DNA from: Ignavibacteria bacterium
Lineage (GTDB): Bacteria; Bacteroidota; Ignavibacteria; Ignavibacteriales; Melioribacteraceae
NCBI GenBank assembly: GCA_011049495.1
Contig: DSBF01000424.1
Location: 1 to 5,835 of the forward strand
Direction: 5' to 3'
Length of the DNA stretch: 5,835 nucleotides
Shown here: piece after piece, positions 3,878 through 5,835 of the stretch
Numbering within the stretch: position 1 is the stretch's first letter
Layout: each line of letters opens with the position of its first letter
Notes under the pieces: model-generated
Told to the model about the DNA's origin: nothing
The model's database searches: none
What the model saw: only the letters and a program-made list of their open reading frames with translations
Made by a program: the position numbers and the translations under genes

Positions 3878-5835
3878 ATGAATCCTATTAAAAAATATTT
3901 CAATTGGCTGCAGAAAGATAATCCAACCGGCGAAGTTGAGCGTTATCCCGAGATTGATGAAAAAGGAGAAACATCGCTTAAGGGTGTATTCATCGTTGGA
4001 GATTTGACCGGAATACCTCTATTAAAGTTAGCCGCTGAAAGTGGTAAACGTGTTATAGATTACTTTAACGGAGATGATGTTTTTCAAAAGCAAAGAGAGA
4101 ATAATTCCGATTCTGAAATTAATGATATCCTTATAATCGGGGCAGGTCCTGCCGGTGTAGCATCCGGTATGGAAGCAATTAAACATAATTACAATTTCAA
4201 GATTCTCGAATCTGCAAAAAGATTCAGTACCATCATCAATTTCCCCAAAGGGAAACCTATAATTGCCGCCCCGTATGAATATTCGCAAGAATCTGACTTA
4301 AAAATTAATGAAGGTGTTAAGGAATCTCTTCTCGATGAACTGAATGAGCAGATAAAAAATATTGATCTCCCCATTGCCGAGGGAGTTGTGGCTGAAAAAA
4401 TCGAGAAAAAAGGAGATCACTTTGAAATAATAACTAACGATACCACTTTCAAATCATTAAGAGTTGTTCTAGCAATCGGCAAATCGGGTAATGCGAGAAC
4501 GTTGGATATTCCGGGAGAAGATTTACCTAAAGTCTTTAATAGATTAATTGATCCTGAAGAGGCAAAAGACGAGGATGTGCTTGTTGTAGGCGGCGGAGAT
4601 TCAGCATTGGAAACAGCAATTGCGGTTGCCGAATGTGCAAAATCTGTTGCTCTATCTTATCGAAAATCTTCTTTCTCAAGACCGAAAGAGCAAAATGAAG
4701 TAAAGCTTAATAAGCTTGTTGAAGAAGGAAAAATCAAACTTCTGTTTGAAACGAACATTAAAGAGATCAAAGAAAGCTCCGTGGTTCTTTTAGATAAAGA
4801 AAACAAAGAGATTGAATTAGATAATTCTATGGTCTTTTCGATGATCGGGAAAGAACTTCCGACAGACTTTTTCAAACGCAGCAATATTAAAATGGAAGGC
4901 GAATTATCTCTTACGGCAAAATTACAATTTGCTTTGCTTCTTCTTTTTGCAGGGATGCTCTATTTCGGAAAGAGCAGCGCTGATTTTTACGAAAGTTTTT
5001 TCGGCAAAGTCGATTCCTGGGGAAAAGTTTTTACAAGCATTTGCAGCGGAGAATTCTGGTATAAATTCGTTTCGCTCCCCGAAGTTCTCTTTTCTGCTTT
5101 GTTCTCGGATTCTGTCAGGATTTGGAATGTAACAAAATATATTAATGCAACGATTGCCTACTTCTCGTTTATAGCTTTTTTCCTTCTCGGAGTTTACCTG
5201 CTTTATAAATTTATCCGGGATTTTGCACCGGAAGTAAAATTAAATTGGCAGACGTTCAAGTACGCATATTTTATTTCAATCGGTATCTTCTTTGCAGTTG
5301 TTTTTTTTGGCGGAAGATATTACGGTATAGAACTGCTAGGCAAATCACAAGGTTTTTGGTACACAGGTTTTTATTCGCTTACCATTTTGATATTTGGTTT
5401 ACGCCGGATGAAAATTAAACCAACACGTTATATAAAATTGCAAACCAGTGCATTAATTTTAATTCAAGCATTGCCGCTGTTTATTCTACCTGAATTTGTA
5501 TTTCCGCTTTTAGGTAAAATTGGTGCGCTTGGCGGTGAAAACGGTTTCGTATTTACTCAAGTTTTTCCAAAAGAAAGTTACTGGCGGTCTTACGGATTTA
5601 TTTTAGCGTGGCCGCTGAACTTTTCCAATCTATATAACTCTAACATTACAACTTTTTGGCTGGTATTCAGCATCGTTCAAACATTCGTAATTATTCCATA
5701 CATAGTTTACAGATGGGGTAAAGGTGCTTACTGCGGCTGGATTTGTTCTTGCGGAGCTTTGGCTGAAACTCTCGGCGATGAATACAGAACTCTTGCTCCA
5801 CACGGACCAAAAGCAAAGAAGTGGGAAAACTTCGG
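3878..5835 (+). CDS. Permuted NAD(P)H/FAD oxidoreductase fused to a membrane NapH/CcoG-like iron-sulfur part (partial, 3' end off the right edge)
   Basis: The 652 codons read have no stop. Residues 19-63 carry TSLKGVFIVGDLTG (32-45) followed by LLKLAAESG, the FAD-closing segment that thioredoxin-reductase-like proteins normally carry at their C-terminal end. Next come the FAD Rossmann loop GAGPAG (88-93) with E111 ending the second strand, an ATG-like AIGKSG (199-204), and the NAD(P) loop GGGDSA (238-243). The basic YRK (261-263) and R268 suggest NADPH. The NAD(P) domain ends near IGKELP (323-328), exactly where the GD segment would be expected. Instead the chain enters the membrane, with helices at about 349-364, 424-443, 463-479, 493-508, 521-545 and 592-610. 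YCGWICSCGAL (618-628) follows, resembling the cysteine motif that begins the Fer4_5 polyferredoxin part of NapH/CcoG proteins; ferredoxin motifs should continue beyond the edge. There is no redox CxxC, so it is not a thioredoxin reductase. The likely role is moving electrons from NAD(P)H via FAD to membrane FeS clusters. The acceptor is unknown. Spacing of 12 bases to the DUF2652 gene suggests an operon. Confidence 0.88.
   Translation, partial: MNPIKKYFNWLQKDNPTGEVERYPEIDEKGETSLKGVFIVGDLTGIPLLKLAAESGKRVIDYFNGDDVFQKQRENNSDSEINDILIIGAGPAGVASGMEAIKHNYNFKILESAKRFSTIINFPKGKPIIAAPYEYSQESDLKINEGVKESLLDELNEQIKNIDLPIAEGVVAEKIEKKGDHFEIITNDTTFKSLRVVLAIGKSGNARTLDIPGEDLPKVFNRLIDPEEAKDEDVLVVGGGDSALETAIAVAECAKSVALSYRKSSFSRPKEQNEVKLNKLVEEGKIKLLFETNIKEIKESSVVLLDKENKEIELDNSMVFSMIGKELPTDFFKRSNIKMEGELSLTAKLQFALLLLFAGMLYFGKSSADFYESFFGKVDSWGKVFTSICSGEFWYKFVSLPEVLFSALFSDSVRIWNVTKYINATIAYFSFIAFFLLGVYLLYKFIRDFAPEVKLNWQTFKYAYFISIGIFFAVVFFGGRYYGIELLGKSQGFWYTGFYSLTILIFGLRRMKIKPTRYIKLQTSALILIQALPLFILPEFVFPLLGKIGALGGENGFVFTQVFPKESYWRSYGFILAWPLNFSNLYNSNITTFWLVFSIVQTFVIIPYIVYRWGKGAYCGWICSCGALAETLGDEYRTLAPHGPKAKKWENF

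Noticed and set aside
4028..4884. Minus-strand open frames of 61-86 codons
   Set aside because: They are shadows of the flavoprotein coding frame, which carries clear FAD and NAD(P) motifs on the plus strand.
3878..4940. Thioredoxin reductase
   Set aside because: The redox CxxC that precedes the NADPH loop in thioredoxin reductases is absent (the region before GGGDSA has no cysteine), and the motif order differs.
4929..5132. Plus-strand open frame of 67 codons
   Set aside because: It is an alternative frame inside the membrane part of the fused redox protein, whose main frame is continuous through the region.

Overview
The window is AT-rich (about one third G+C by eye). Its genes mostly lack strong Shine-Dalgarno sequences, and it carries a tRNA without an encoded CCA and a DUF2652-type protein. 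This fits the Bacteroidota/Chlorobi/Ignavibacteria group; I lean towards an Ignavibacteria-like genome, but that placement is an impression and not a proof.

Left part, minus strand (1-2373): a two-gene signalling operon. The first gene encodes a complete NtrC-family, sigma-54-dependent response regulator (receiver, AAA+ and Fis-type HTH). The second overlaps it by 8 bases and encodes a sensorless soluble histidine kinase fused to its own receiver domain; it runs off the left edge. Together they form a cytoplasmic phosphorelay that should activate sigma-54 promoters. No target promoter could be recognised in the window.

Middle (2374-3277): a 172-base AT-rich spacer with a plausible tRNA promoter, a complete tRNA-Lys(UUU), and a very good intrinsic terminator. 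About 610 bases without an intact gene follow. This stretch holds short open frames that look decayed, a perfect 9+9 inverted repeat that looks like an operator, and the frame-disrupted remains of a small membrane protein. The tail of that protein overlaps the next start codon as ATGA.

Right part, plus strand (3278-5835): a DUF2652 protein with a class III nucleotide-cyclase-like fold is followed after 12 bases by a large fused redox protein that runs off the right edge. The fused protein begins with an NAD(P)H/FAD oxidoreductase whose motif order appears circularly permuted: the FAD-closing GVFxxGD segment lies before the GxGxxG loop. It continues into a six-helix membrane part ending in a NapH/CcoG-like cysteine motif. 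A likely role is passing electrons from NAD(P)H through FAD to membrane iron-sulfur clusters.

The most interesting unit is the right-hand cassette: an operator-like palindrome, a small decaying membrane protein, a cyclase-like DUF2652 protein with a Cys cluster, and a permuted flavoprotein/polyferredoxin fusion. It looks like a redox module of unknown purpose.
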